A DNA stretch of 52,921 nt from an uncultured Acetatifactor sp. (lineage in GTDB: Bacteria > Bacillota > Clostridia > Lachnospirales > Lachnospiraceae). Shown here piece by piece: positions 26,131 to 34,705 of the stretch. How positions within the stretch are numbered: the stretch's first letter is position 1; each line of letters begins with the position of its first letter. The stretch is from NCBI GenBank assembly GCA_947630715.1, contig CANRIP010000019.1, positions 1-52,921 on the forward strand, in the 5' to 3' direction. Under the pieces are notes generated by a model. That model was given only the letters and a program-made list of their open reading frames with translations, ran no database searches and was not told the origin of the DNA. The translations under genes and the position numbers were made by a program.

Positions 26131-27945
26131 TTACTCAAACTGCGCTTTGTACAGCCTGAAGTACTCTCCTTCCCGCTCCATCAGCTCCCGGTGAGTGCCC
26201 TGCTCCACCACCTGGCCATCGTTTACCACAAGGATCAGATCCGCGTTTTCGATGGTGGACAGCCTGTGGGCGATCACAAAACAGGTCTTCCCCTCCATCA
26301 GTTTCAACATGGCTTTCTGGATCTGCTTTTCCGTCCTGGTGTCCACGTTGGAGGTAGCCTCGTCCAAAATCAGCATTTTCGCGTCCAAAAGCATGGCTCT
26401 GGCAATGGTGAGTAGCTGTTTCTGACCCTTGGAAATGTTGGTTCCCTCATCGGTGAGAACCGTGTCGTACCCCTGGGGCAGCCGCTTGATGAAGGAATGG
26501 ATCTGGGCGGCCCTGGCCACCGTTTCCACTTCCCCCCGGCCCGCGCCCTCCTTGCCGTAGGCAAGGTTTTCATATATGCTCCCGTAAAAAAGCCAGGTGT
26601 CCTGAAGAACCATGGCGTACGCCTTCCGCAGACTGTCCCGCCGCAGACCGTCCGCCCTGTTTCCGTCCACCAGAATCCCGCCGCTCTCGGGATCGTAAAA
26701 CCGCATCAGCAGATTGATCAGCGTGGTCTTCCCCGCTCCCGTAGGCCCTACAATGGCAATCAGTCTGCCGGGTAAGGCGTGGAAACTGAAGTCGCGGATC
26801 ACCGTCCTGTCCGGCGCATATCCGAAACTGACATTCTCAAAGCGCACGTCCCCCCGCACCTCCGTAAGCTCCGCCGCCTGCGGGGCGTCCTCCGGCTCCG
26901 GATCCTCCTCCAAGAGACGAAACACCCGTTCCGCCGCAGCCAAGGCGGACTGCAGCTCGCTGACAATGTTCGCGGCCTCGTTGATCGGGCCGGAAAATTT
27001 CCGAGAATACAGCACAAAGGAGGAAATATCTCCCACGCTCATATGCCCCGCAAGATATAAAAGCGCCCCAAACACGCTGATTAAGGACAGGGAAAGGTTA
27101 TTGATGAAATTCACGCAGGGGCCTGTGATGCTGCCGTAGTACTCCGCTCTGTAATAGGCGTCCACCGCATGGGAATTTTTCCCGTCGAACCGTTTCTGAG
27201 TATATTGCTCCCTGTCATAAGCCTTTAAGGTTTTCTGGCCGGAGATCATCTCCTCCACAAAGCCGTTCAGCTCTCCCAGCTTGGCGGACCGCTCCCTGAA
27301 AAGAGGTTTTGTCTTTCCGGTGATATACCGTGTGGCTGCGATGGATAATGGAACCGTAAAGGCAAACACTAAAACCAGACGGGGCGAAATGGTGATCATC
27401 ATCACCAGCGCTCCCGCCACGGTGATCACTGTGGTGAAAAGCTGAACCAGATCGTTGGACAGAGAGGCGTTGACCGTGTCGATGTCATAGGAAATCCGGC
27501 TGATGATATCTCCGGTCTGATGCACGTCAAAAAATCCCACCGGCAGAGACAACAATTTTTCAAACACATCCTGCCGCATCCTGTACACCACCTTGCGGCT
27601 GATGGTCAGCATCAGCGCCTGCAAGCCGTAGGACATGGCGGCGCTGACCACATAAAACACAGCCATCCACCCGGCGTAATATCCCACCGTGGCAAAATCC
27701 ACCTTCCCTGCGCCGGGCTCCACAGCGCCAATGCACAGGCCCGTCAGTTTCGGTCCGATCAGGGCGAACAGATTACTTCCCAGTGTACACAGGAGCGCTA
27801 ACGCCAGCATCCATTTATATTGCAGCATGTATCTGCAAAGACCCATGATGGTCCTGCCGGAATACCGGCGTTTCCCACCGGCAGCCTTCGACCAGTCAGG
27901 CCCGTTCCCGGTTTCCGTTTTCGGAGAAAAAGGCTTTCTTCTCAT
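26131..27945 (-). CDS. Second heterodimeric ABC exporter, catalytic half
   Basis: 604 residues. A basic N-terminal region (about 1-40) is followed by a six-helix exporter domain and an ATPase domain: Walker A GPTGAGKTT, Walker B LILDEATSNVD with catalytic E529, and H-loop H560 (FVIAHRLSTI). The signature is ISKGQ instead of LSGGQ, consistent with an asymmetric pair in which this subunit's signature serves the degenerate site. The start overlaps the previous gene's stop as ATGA (27942-27945), so translation is coupled. It is the last gene of the cluster. Substrate unknown. Confidence 0.93.
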   Translation of the reverse strand: MRRKPFSPKTETGNGPDWSKAAGGKRRYSGRTIMGLCRYMLQYKWMLALALLCTLGSNLFALIGPKLTGLCIGAVEPGAGKVDFATVGYYAGWMAVFYVVSAAMSYGLQALMLTISRKVVYRMRQDVFEKLLSLPVGFFDVHQTGDIISRISYDIDTVNASLSNDLVQLFTTVITVAGALVMMITISPRLVLVFAFTVPLSIAATRYITGKTKPLFRERSAKLGELNGFVEEMISGQKTLKAYDREQYTQKRFDGKNSHAVDAYYRAEYYGSITGPCVNFINNLSLSLISVFGALLYLAGHMSVGDISSFVLYSRKFSGPINEAANIVSELQSALAAAERVFRLLEEDPEPEDAPQAAELTEVRGDVRFENVSFGYAPDRTVIRDFSFHALPGRLIAIVGPTGAGKTTLINLLMRFYDPESGGILVDGNRADGLRRDSLRKAYAMVLQDTWLFYGSIYENLAYGKEGAGRGEVETVARAAQIHSFIKRLPQGYDTVLTDEGTNISKGQKQLLTIARAMLLDAKMLILDEATSNVDTRTEKQIQKAMLKLMEGKTCFVIAHRLSTIENADLILVVNDGQVVEQGTHRELMEREGEYFRLYKAQFE

Positions 27946-29714
27946 ACAGACGCCTCCTTTCCGCAGGAGATATCCGGCCCCGCCGTCCCGTCTCCCATCT
28001 GGCTCTCTGCAATCTCCCGGTACAGGGCGCAGTTTTTCATCAGTTCCTCATGGGATCCGTATCCGATGGCCGCGCCGTCCTCCAGCACCAGGATGTGATC
28101 CGCTGTGCGGATGGAGCTGACCCGCTGTGCCACGATCACCAGTGTAACGCCCTTGAAATGCCTGCGGATGCCCTGACGCAGTCTGGCGTCCGTCCGGTAG
28201 TCAAGGGCGCTGGAGGAATCATCCAGAATCAAGATCTCTGGCCCCGCCGCCAGGGCCCTGGCGATCAGCACTCTCTGTTTCTGGCCTCCGCTTAAATTGG
28301 CTCCCTTAATGTTAAGCGCCTCATCTTCCTTGTCTTTACGGCCCTCCACAAACTCCCCCGCCTGCGCGTAGAGAAGGGCCTCCCGAATCTGTTCGTCCGT
28401 CATGTCCCTGCCCAGGGACACGTTTCCCGCGATAGTATCTTCAAAAATCGTGTCGTTCTGAAAGACCACGCCGAATTTCTTCTTCAGTTCCCCCGGCTCA
28501 TAGGCGCGCACGTCCCGGCCGTCCACCAGGATCCTTCCCTGATTCGGATCGTACAGGCGCATCAGCAGATTGATCACGGTGGATTTACCGGAGCCGATTT
28601 CGCCAATGATACCCAGCGTCTCGCCCCTGGCGATGCAGAAGGACAGATCCCTAAGATTGGGTTCTCCCGTCTTCTGATAGGAAAAACTCACATGCTCAAA
28701 ACAGATTGCGCCGAAGGAAACCGCCTTGTCCGGGTCTTCCCGCCCGTTTCCCTCCATCGGCGCCATGTCCTCCTCTCTGCTCAGCACTTCGTAGATCCGG
28801 TCTCCGGAGGCGATGGCTCTGGACATGACGGTAAACATTTTGGCAAGAGACATCATGGCGTTGAGAATAATGGTGAAATAGGTGGTAAACGCCAGGATTT
28901 TTCCTACCTCGGAGGAACCGACGTTCACCCGGACGGCTCCCACCAGGATCACGCCCACCAGTCCCAGATTCAGCAAAATGTTCATGGAGGGATTGATCAC
29001 GGCCATGACCATACCGTTTTTTCTCTCCCGTTCCGCCACCTCCCGGTTGATCTTCCGGAATTTTTCCTTTTCATACCCGGATTTGGAGAGCGCCTTGATC
29101 ACCCGGATGCCGGAGATATCCTCCCTGACCATGCGTACAAACCGGTCGTTGGATTCCTGCAGATCTCCGTACATGGGGATACTCTTTTTGGACACAAAAA
29201 CCGTGAGAAACCCCAGAAGGGGCAGAGTGGCCAAAAGCACACAGGCCATGGCCGGATCCAGGGTGAAAGTGACGCAGAGTCCCCCGATCAGGAGAATGGG
29301 CGCGCGCACTCCCAGACGCTGAACCCTTCCCAGCATCTGATGCACATTGTATGTATCGGAGGTCATTCTGGAAATCAAGGAGGGTTTGGTAAAGAAATCC
29401 GTCCTCGCGCTGGACAGGCCCATGATTTTTCGGAACAGATCATGCCGGATCGTTTCCGTGGCGTCCCCGGCCACCCGGGACGCCATTCTGTTTGCAATAA
29501 TGTTAAAAGCTACGGCCAGCAGGGAACACAGAATCATCAGGCCGCCCCAGGCATACACAAGCCGCCTGTCGCCCTCCGGAATGACGGAATCGATAATATA
29601 GGCCAGAATATAGGGAATTCCCAGATCCATGACAGTGCCGATGAATTTGATGAGAAAGCCCACGCCCATTCTGGGGAAATAGGGGCGCAGATACCGAACG
29701 ATAATCTGTTTCAT
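27942..29714 (-). CDS. Second heterodimeric ABC exporter, half with degenerate ATPase site
   Basis: 590 residues from MKQIIVRYLRPYFPRMGVGF. Six-helix exporter domain plus ATPase with Walker A GEIGSGKST and signature LSGGQ. The catalytic Glu is Asp (ILILDDSSSALD, D499) and the H-loop His is Gln (IVAQRVSSIR, Q530). This is the non-catalytic half of a heterodimer with the next gene. The ATG at 29714 has GGAGGAAAC in front and overlaps the preceding stop as ATGA, so both exporter genes are coupled to the ASKHA gene upstream. An upstream in-frame start at 29762 is rejected. Confidence 0.93.
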   Translation of the reverse strand: MKQIIVRYLRPYFPRMGVGFLIKFIGTVMDLGIPYILAYIIDSVIPEGDRRLVYAWGGLMILCSLLAVAFNIIANRMASRVAGDATETIRHDLFRKIMGLSSARTDFFTKPSLISRMTSDTYNVHQMLGRVQRLGVRAPILLIGGLCVTFTLDPAMACVLLATLPLLGFLTVFVSKKSIPMYGDLQESNDRFVRMVREDISGIRVIKALSKSGYEKEKFRKINREVAERERKNGMVMAVINPSMNILLNLGLVGVILVGAVRVNVGSSEVGKILAFTTYFTIILNAMMSLAKMFTVMSRAIASGDRIYEVLSREEDMAPMEGNGREDPDKAVSFGAICFEHVSFSYQKTGEPNLRDLSFCIARGETLGIIGEIGSGKSTVINLLMRLYDPNQGRILVDGRDVRAYEPGELKKKFGVVFQNDTIFEDTIAGNVSLGRDMTDEQIREALLYAQAGEFVEGRKDKEDEALNIKGANLSGGQKQRVLIARALAAGPEILILDDSSSALDYRTDARLRQGIRRHFKGVTLVIVAQRVSSIRTADHILVLEDGAAIGYGSHEELMKNCALYREIAESQMGDGTAGPDISCGKEASV

Positions 29715-30997
29715 GTTTCCTCCGCCGTTTCCTTCAGCCAAAACCGCTCCAGAGACAGGCATTCCACATAGGTTTCCTCGAAACCTTCCTCATGGGCCAG
29801 GTTCAAAACTTTTGTGCGCAGTACGCCCTCCTGAAACGTCCGGTTCAGAGTTTCCGTGCCCCCGGACGCCAGAATCTGCCGGCCGGCCAGCAAGGCGCCG
29901 GCTAGGGCGGTATTTCCGCCGGCCACGGCCCGATCCGCAAGTTCGGCGGGAAACAACCCGATCCGCGCGGCGGCCTGCGGGTTCAGATAATAGCCAAAGC
30001 CGCCGGCCAGCACCACACGTTTGATCTCCCGGACGGAAACCCCCAGACGCCGGATCAGAATGCCGATTCCCGCCGCAATGGCTCCTTTGGCAAGCTGAAC
30101 GGCCCGGATGGACTCCTGGGTGACCAGCACATTCCCGATCCGGATACCCGTTTCAAAATAGGGGTCCTTCAATACTCCCGTTTCATCCAGAATCTCCTCG
30201 TCCCTGAGCCGGGCCAGCAGGCTGATCATATCCGCTCCCCACACTCCCCGGTTCGGCCCTCCCTCAAAGGCCGGCCCCGCCGCTGTGGCACAGGCGATCC
30301 TTTCCTTGCGATCTCCCAGCACCATTTCCCCGTTGGTCCCCAGATCCAACAGCAGGGTCAGTCCGCTTTGACACATGCCGCAGGCGTGGATCCCCGCCAC
30401 AATGTCGCCGCCCACAAAGGCGGAAAGTCCCGGAAGGATATAACCGGGTACGCCTGCAATTTCCGTCCGCACCCCTTCCAGCCTGGAGGCATGAAAGGGG
30501 GCGCGGCCCAGTTCCGCCGGATCCCAGCCCATGAGCAGATAGGTCATGACCGTGTTGGCCGCCGCCGTAAAAAACATGGTCTCTCCGGAAGACAACTTTT
30601 TTCGGAACCGTTCCATCCCCCGGCCCAAAGCGTTCAAAATCTCCTGTCGCATGTTTTGCGCCGCAGAAGGATCCTCCGCGGCCCGGACCCGTGAAAGCAC
30701 GTCCGCTCCCCACGCCGTCTGGGGATTCACGCACACATACCGATCCGCCACGGCGCCATCCGCGCCATACAAAAGCATGGCCACAGTGGTAGTTCCCACG
30801 TCCACTGTGACCAGACGTTTTTTCCCCTTGAGGGGAAACCGCCCGTCATCCGCCAGCGCCCCTTCGGAAAGCACATGTAGTCCCGATTCGGCGTTTGTGG
30901 CCGCCGACACCCCCGGGCACAGGCCGCAGCCTGTACAGATCCGGCAGCGGATCCCCCGCGGGCCCCCCGCTCCGGTTTTGTCATTTTCTTCCCTCAC
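29711..30997 (-). CDS. RACo-like ASKHA (DUF4445) protein with N-terminal cysteine cluster
   Basis: 428 residues from a GTG at 30997, with AAGGAG nine bases upstream; a TTG at 31018 is less likely because it overlaps the preceding gene. Residues 18-28 form CxxCxxCxxCP, an iron-sulphur-like cluster. From about 60 on it is the ASKHA actin-like fold of corrinoid-protein reductive activators: LVTVDVGTTTVAMLLYG, NPQTAWGADVLSRV, LDLGTNGEMVLGDRKE, ATAAGPAFEGG, VVLAGGFGYYLN and GGNTALAGA. RACo proteins use ATP to re-reduce Co(II)-corrinoid methyltransferases, but their usual N-terminal [2Fe-2S] ferredoxin domain and linker are absent and no methyltransferase lies nearby. It is coupled to the ABC exporter genes, a puzzling partnership. 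Confidence 0.82.
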   Translation of the reverse strand: MREENDKTGAGGPRGIRCRICTGCGLCPGVSAATNAESGLHVLSEGALADDGRFPLKGKKRLVTVDVGTTTVAMLLYGADGAVADRYVCVNPQTAWGADVLSRVRAAEDPSAAQNMRQEILNALGRGMERFRKKLSSGETMFFTAAANTVMTYLLMGWDPAELGRAPFHASRLEGVRTEIAGVPGYILPGLSAFVGGDIVAGIHACGMCQSGLTLLLDLGTNGEMVLGDRKERIACATAAGPAFEGGPNRGVWGADMISLLARLRDEEILDETGVLKDPYFETGIRIGNVLVTQESIRAVQLAKGAIAAGIGILIRRLGVSVREIKRVVLAGGFGYYLNPQAAARIGLFPAELADRAVAGGNTALAGALLAGRQILASGGTETLNRTFQEGVLRTKVLNLAHEEGFEETYVECLSLERFWLKETAEET

Positions 30998-31010
30998 CGG
31001 AATCTGCTCC

Positions 31011-31184
31011 TTACACAAACTGATTTCTTCCCTCGTCGTAATGATAGTCGATCTCCGCCAGTTTCCCCGTCAGCTTTTCCCTGTCCGCCTGCAGATCGTC
31101 GCAGAGTTCTTCCAGATTCCCATACTGATCCCGCAGTTTTAAATTCACATAGCTCAACAGCATCACCGGATCCTCAGGCAGCAT
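31011..31184 (-). CDS. DUF4250 small protein
   Basis: 57 residues: MLPEDPVMLLSYVNLKLRDQ, then NLEELCDDLQADREKLTGKL, ending in AEIDYHYDEGRNQFV. This matches the conserved pattern of DUF4250, a short helical protein common in Clostridia with unknown function. The start with GGGGAGGGG upstream is preferred over the frame's earlier start at 31268, which overlaps the LacI gene. Its stop codon forms part of the TAAGGAG ribosome binding site of the ASKHA gene 14 bp on, so the two are tightly linked. Confidence 0.85.
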   Translation of the reverse strand: MLPEDPVMLLSYVNLKLRDQYGNLEELCDDLQADREKLTGKLAEIDYHYDEGRNQFV

Positions 31185-31272
31185 AACCGCCCCTCCCCTC
31201 AAAGCTCTATTCTGGAATGTTTCCTTCCGCCTGTTTCCCAAACCGTCCGTCCCCGGAAACCGGCGCATTTGT

Positions 31273-32313
31273 TCAAACCTTGGCTTCCTGCGCGTCCTCC
31301 GTCCATTCCCGGACGCTGTCCCGTTCCACCAAACGTCCCTCCACCACTTCCAGCGTGGAAACGCCGCCGCGGTATGTTCCGCCGCGGATCATCCTGGTCA
31401 GAACCTCCACACTCCGCCCGGCCATTTTCCCCATATCCACCGCATATGTGGTCAGGGCCACACTGCAAAGCCCCGGATACAGATAATCGTCATACCCCAC
31501 AACCGAAACCTGTTCCGGCACCGAAACGCCTCTTTCCTCCAGCGCCCGGATCACCGCAGCCGCCGTCTGGTCGCAGTTGCACACAAAAGCGCTTGGCAGC
31601 GTCTGCGGCAGAACCAGCTTTTCAAAGCATCTGCGGGGCTGATCTCTGTCCGGTATGATCCAGTCCTCTCTCACTTCGGCGCCCCGTTCCATCATCGCCT
31701 TCCGAAATCCCAGATACCGGTCCGTAATGCTGTCCGTTGCAAGGGGCGTCCCCACAAAAGCAATCTTTCGGTGTCCCTTCTCCAGCAGATGGCATGTCAT
31801 AAGATAACTGCCGTAAAAGCTGTTGGAAATAATGCTGTATTCCCCCGCACGGCCGCTGTAAAAATCCAGGTAAACCATGGGGACATGACAACTCTTTTGC
31901 AAGGGGGCCAGGTAACCGTCCGAAAGCGCCCCCAGCACGATCAAGCCGTCGATCCTCTGCTCCCGCAGCAGCTTTACGTCCGGCCGGGCCTTCTCCGCGT
32001 CCGCCGAAAGCACCTCCAGCAGCACAAAACAGTTGCGTTTCGCCGCCTCCGCCAGAATTTTCTGGTAAAACTCCCAGTAAAAAGTCTCATATTTGGCAAT
32101 ATAAACCTCTGACATCAGCACGCCCACGGTCAGGCTCTCGCCCTGGGATTTGACACTGGCGGGGAACCGGTACCCCAGTTCTCCGGCAGTTTCCCTGATC
32201 CGCTGGCGCAATTCCTCGCTGACGCCCTTTTGGCCGTTCAGAGCTTTGGAGACTGTCACCGTGCTGACTCCCAGTTTTTCGGCGATATCCGCCATTTTCA
32301 CCGCTTTAGACAT
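31273..32313 (-). CDS. LacI family transcriptional regulator
   Basis: 346 residues. The N-terminal helix-turn-helix with hinge is classical (VKMADIAEKLGVSTVTVSKALNG, then RQRIRETAGELGYRFPAS). The rest is a periplasmic-binding-protein-like sugar sensor ending with the SVVGYDDYLYPGLCSVALTTYAVDM segment. It starts 21 bp after the alpha-galactosidase gene, with GAGG before its ATG, so it probably controls that gene and responds to galactosides. An inverted repeat at the galactosidase promoter (34599-34611) is a candidate operator. Confidence 0.95.
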   Translation of the reverse strand: MSKAVKMADIAEKLGVSTVTVSKALNGQKGVSEELRQRIRETAGELGYRFPASVKSQGESLTVGVLMSEVYIAKYETFYWEFYQKILAEAAKRNCFVLLEVLSADAEKARPDVKLLREQRIDGLIVLGALSDGYLAPLQKSCHVPMVYLDFYSGRAGEYSIISNSFYGSYLMTCHLLEKGHRKIAFVGTPLATDSITDRYLGFRKAMMERGAEVREDWIIPDRDQPRRCFEKLVLPQTLPSAFVCNCDQTAAAVIRALEERGVSVPEQVSVVGYDDYLYPGLCSVALTTYAVDMGKMAGRSVEVLTRMIRGGTYRGGVSTLEVVEGRLVERDSVREWTEDAQEAKV

Positions 32314-32334
32314 GCGTTTTTCCTCACTCTTACG

Positions 32335-34566
32335 TCAATCGGCCAGCCTTTCCAGATGGAAAATGCTGCTGCGGAAATCGCCCCACTGCTGCTCCAGCCG
32401 AAATCCGCCGTACATCAGCGTTTCACCGGACGCCACCCTGCCGGTGTCCCGAAGAAGCGCCCCTTCCTCCATGGTCACAAGGCTGACGCGATAGCGGACG
32501 CCTTCCTCCAGCCCTTTTAAGCGCACAAACCGGCTGTGTCTGGCGGGCCCGTTCAACACCTGGGTGTAGAAGACCAGGATTTCCCTGCCATCGGGGCTGT
32601 TCACCTGAAAACAGTCAAAGGAATGGTTCTCCTGATACGAACTGAGCCGGTAATACTCTCCCTCACGGATCAAATCATGGAACCGGTGATACAGGGCGGT
32701 CTGCCTTGGCACCATCGCCTTGTCCTCCGGGGAAAGCGCTGTAATATCCAATTCATACCCGAAGGTTCCCGCCAGCGCCACATACCCTCTGGTTTCAAAA
32801 GGCGTATTTCTGCCAACGGTGTGATTGGGGCACACGCTCACATGGGCCCCCATTGTGGACAAAGGATACAGCATGGCGGTGCTTTCCTGGATCGCCAGGC
32901 GTTCCACGGCGTCCGTGTCGTCCGAGCACCAGATCTGAGGGCTGTAATACAGCATCCCCGGATCAAATCTGCCGCCGCCTCCGCTGCAGTTTTCCAAAAG
33001 CAGGTTGGGAAATTCCCTGATCAGCCGTTCCTGCATCTCATACATTCCCAGCACATAGCGGTGATACAGCTCCCCCTGCCTGTCCGCGGGCAAAGCTGCG
33101 CTTCCCAGATCGGTGAGGGGACGGTTCATATCCCATTTCACATATTCAATATTGGCGCTGTGGAGCACGGCGAAAACCTGCTCCAGAATGCAGTCCCTCA
33201 CTTCCCTGCGGCTGATGTCAAGCACATACTGATTGCGGGAAAGAGTGGGTCTGCGCCCCGGCACCGCAATCGCCCAGTCGGGATGTTGCCTGTACAGCTC
33301 GGATTCCTCCGAAATCATTTCCGGCTCAAACCAGATGCCGAACTTCATCCCCAGCTCGTTGATCTGGCGGACCAGCGGCCCCAGACCGCCTTTCAGTTTT
33401 TCCTCGTTGACCCGCCAGTCCCCCAGGGCCCTGTTGTCGTCGAAACGGTTGCCAAACCACCCGTCGTCCATGACCAGCATCTCAATCCCCAAAGAGGCGC
33501 TCTCCCTGGCAATGTCCAGCAGTTTTTTCTCGTCAAAATCAAAATACGTGGCCTCCCAGTTGTTGATCAGGATCGGGCGCTTTTGATGCAGATAGGGACT
33601 GCGGATCAAATGATTCCGGTACAGATGATGGAGGCTTGTGGTCATGCCTCCCAGCCCCGCCGCAGAATAGGTCAGGATGACCTCCGGCGTCTGAAACGAT
33701 TCTCCGGGAGAAAGTTTCCAGCAGAAATCCTCCGGCTGAATGCCCGCCGTCACGCGGACGCTGTCAAACTGATTCACTTCCGCCTGAATCAGAAAATTGC
33801 CGGAATAAACCAGATGGAAACCGTAGACTTCCCCCTTATCCCGATCTGCGCCGGGAGCCGCCAGAGCCATAAAGCAATGCTCCTGATGGGAAGTCTCGCC
33901 CCGCAGGGTGGAAACGGAAAACCGTCCGTGTCCAATGGGTTTTCTCTCCATATGCCGCTCTCTGGCCCAGGAGCCGTGCAGAGTGATGGCGTCAAATCCC
34001 GGATTATCCATATCCAGGCACATGCTCATGGCCTTTTCCAAGTACAAGACAGCGCCGCCCGCATTCTCAAAGCGGACGCTTCTGGCAATGGCGTCGGTAT
34101 CCTCAAACACACTGTAAGACAGCACCGCCCGCAGGCCCAGACACGGATCCTCGCACAGAATTTCCAGCGTTTCCACCTGATCCTCTGAGCCAAAGACAGC
34201 GGGCAGTCCCGGCAGAGCATGTTTTCCCTTGTAAATGTTATGGGACCGATAGGTAAGCAGCACGGCGCTGCAGCCGTTTGCATCCCTCACCCGGACGCTG
34301 CTTTCCCTGAAATCCCCCACCCCGTGAGAGGCGTACTCAAAGGGGAAGGCGTCCAGAAAGGAAGATCTGTCACGGCTGTTTGTCTCCGGGGTAAAAGGCC
34401 CCTCCAGAGTGCGTAAAAGCTCCTTCGCTCCCGTCACGTCCCCCAGCTTTTTCCCGTAATACACATGCCCCAGAAACCCTTCCCTGTCCACAATTCCCAT
34501 AAGGTAAGTGGTGTTGGGCGTGTCCAGCGCAAACATTCTTTCCTGTTCCAGAAATCGGATTCCCAT
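32335..34566 (-). CDS. GH36 alpha-galactosidase
   Basis: 743 residues from MGIRFLEQERMFALDTPNTT, typical size. An N-terminal beta-supersandwich is followed by the (beta/alpha)8 barrel. YVKWDMNRPLTDLGS carries the nucleophile D479, and CSDDTDAVERL the acid/base D549; NWEATYFDFDE and MDDGWFGNRFDDNRALGDW are family landmarks. No signal peptide, so it hydrolyses imported alpha-galactosides (raffinose, melibiose family) in the cytoplasm. GGGAGGAAACAAA precedes the ATG; an upstream start at 34638 falls in the promoter. It is followed by its likely LacI regulator. No transporter gene lies next to it. Confidence 0.95.
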   Translation of the reverse strand: MGIRFLEQERMFALDTPNTTYLMGIVDREGFLGHVYYGKKLGDVTGAKELLRTLEGPFTPETNSRDRSSFLDAFPFEYASHGVGDFRESSVRVRDANGCSAVLLTYRSHNIYKGKHALPGLPAVFGSEDQVETLEILCEDPCLGLRAVLSYSVFEDTDAIARSVRFENAGGAVLYLEKAMSMCLDMDNPGFDAITLHGSWARERHMERKPIGHGRFSVSTLRGETSHQEHCFMALAAPGADRDKGEVYGFHLVYSGNFLIQAEVNQFDSVRVTAGIQPEDFCWKLSPGESFQTPEVILTYSAAGLGGMTTSLHHLYRNHLIRSPYLHQKRPILINNWEATYFDFDEKKLLDIARESASLGIEMLVMDDGWFGNRFDDNRALGDWRVNEEKLKGGLGPLVRQINELGMKFGIWFEPEMISEESELYRQHPDWAIAVPGRRPTLSRNQYVLDISRREVRDCILEQVFAVLHSANIEYVKWDMNRPLTDLGSAALPADRQGELYHRYVLGMYEMQERLIREFPNLLLENCSGGGGRFDPGMLYYSPQIWCSDDTDAVERLAIQESTAMLYPLSTMGAHVSVCPNHTVGRNTPFETRGYVALAGTFGYELDITALSPEDKAMVPRQTALYHRFHDLIREGEYYRLSSYQENHSFDCFQVNSPDGREILVFYTQVLNGPARHSRFVRLKGLEEGVRYRVSLVTMEEGALLRDTGRVASGETLMYGGFRLEQQWGDFRSSIFHLERLAD

Positions 34567-34598
34567 TTTGTTTCCTCCCGTGCGGCCTTCCCAATAAG

Positions 34599-34638
34599 AT
34601 GATAACATCATTGTAACAGACTGATTTCTCAAAAACAA
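34599..34638 (-). promoter_or_regulatory. Promoter and candidate operator of the alpha-galactosidase gene
   Basis: On the minus strand TTGTTT (34633-34638), 17 bp, then TACAAT (34610-34615) preceded by TGT, an extended -10. A 13-bp inverted repeat ATGAT-gtt-ATCAT (34599-34611) overlaps the -10 edge and the start site; it is a candidate LacI operator, although it lacks the usual central CG. Confidence 0.65.
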
Positions 34639-34705
34639 GGCGCATGCGACCCTCCGTCAGCCGGCTATCGATATTTTATCTCATTTTTCCGTTTAAGGCA
34701 ACCCC

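Noticed and set aside
32536..34188. Long plus-strand open frame (550 codons) inside the alpha-galactosidase gene
   Set aside because: It is antisense to a gene with clear catalytic motifs, has no ribosome binding site and is low-complexity in Arg/His/Leu, the usual shadow of a GC-rich gene.
34500..34645. Longer starts for alpha-galactosidase and other genes with extended open frames
   Set aside because: The upstream codons overlap promoters or previous genes and lack ribosome binding sites; the internal ATGs with AGGAGG-type sites match the family starts.
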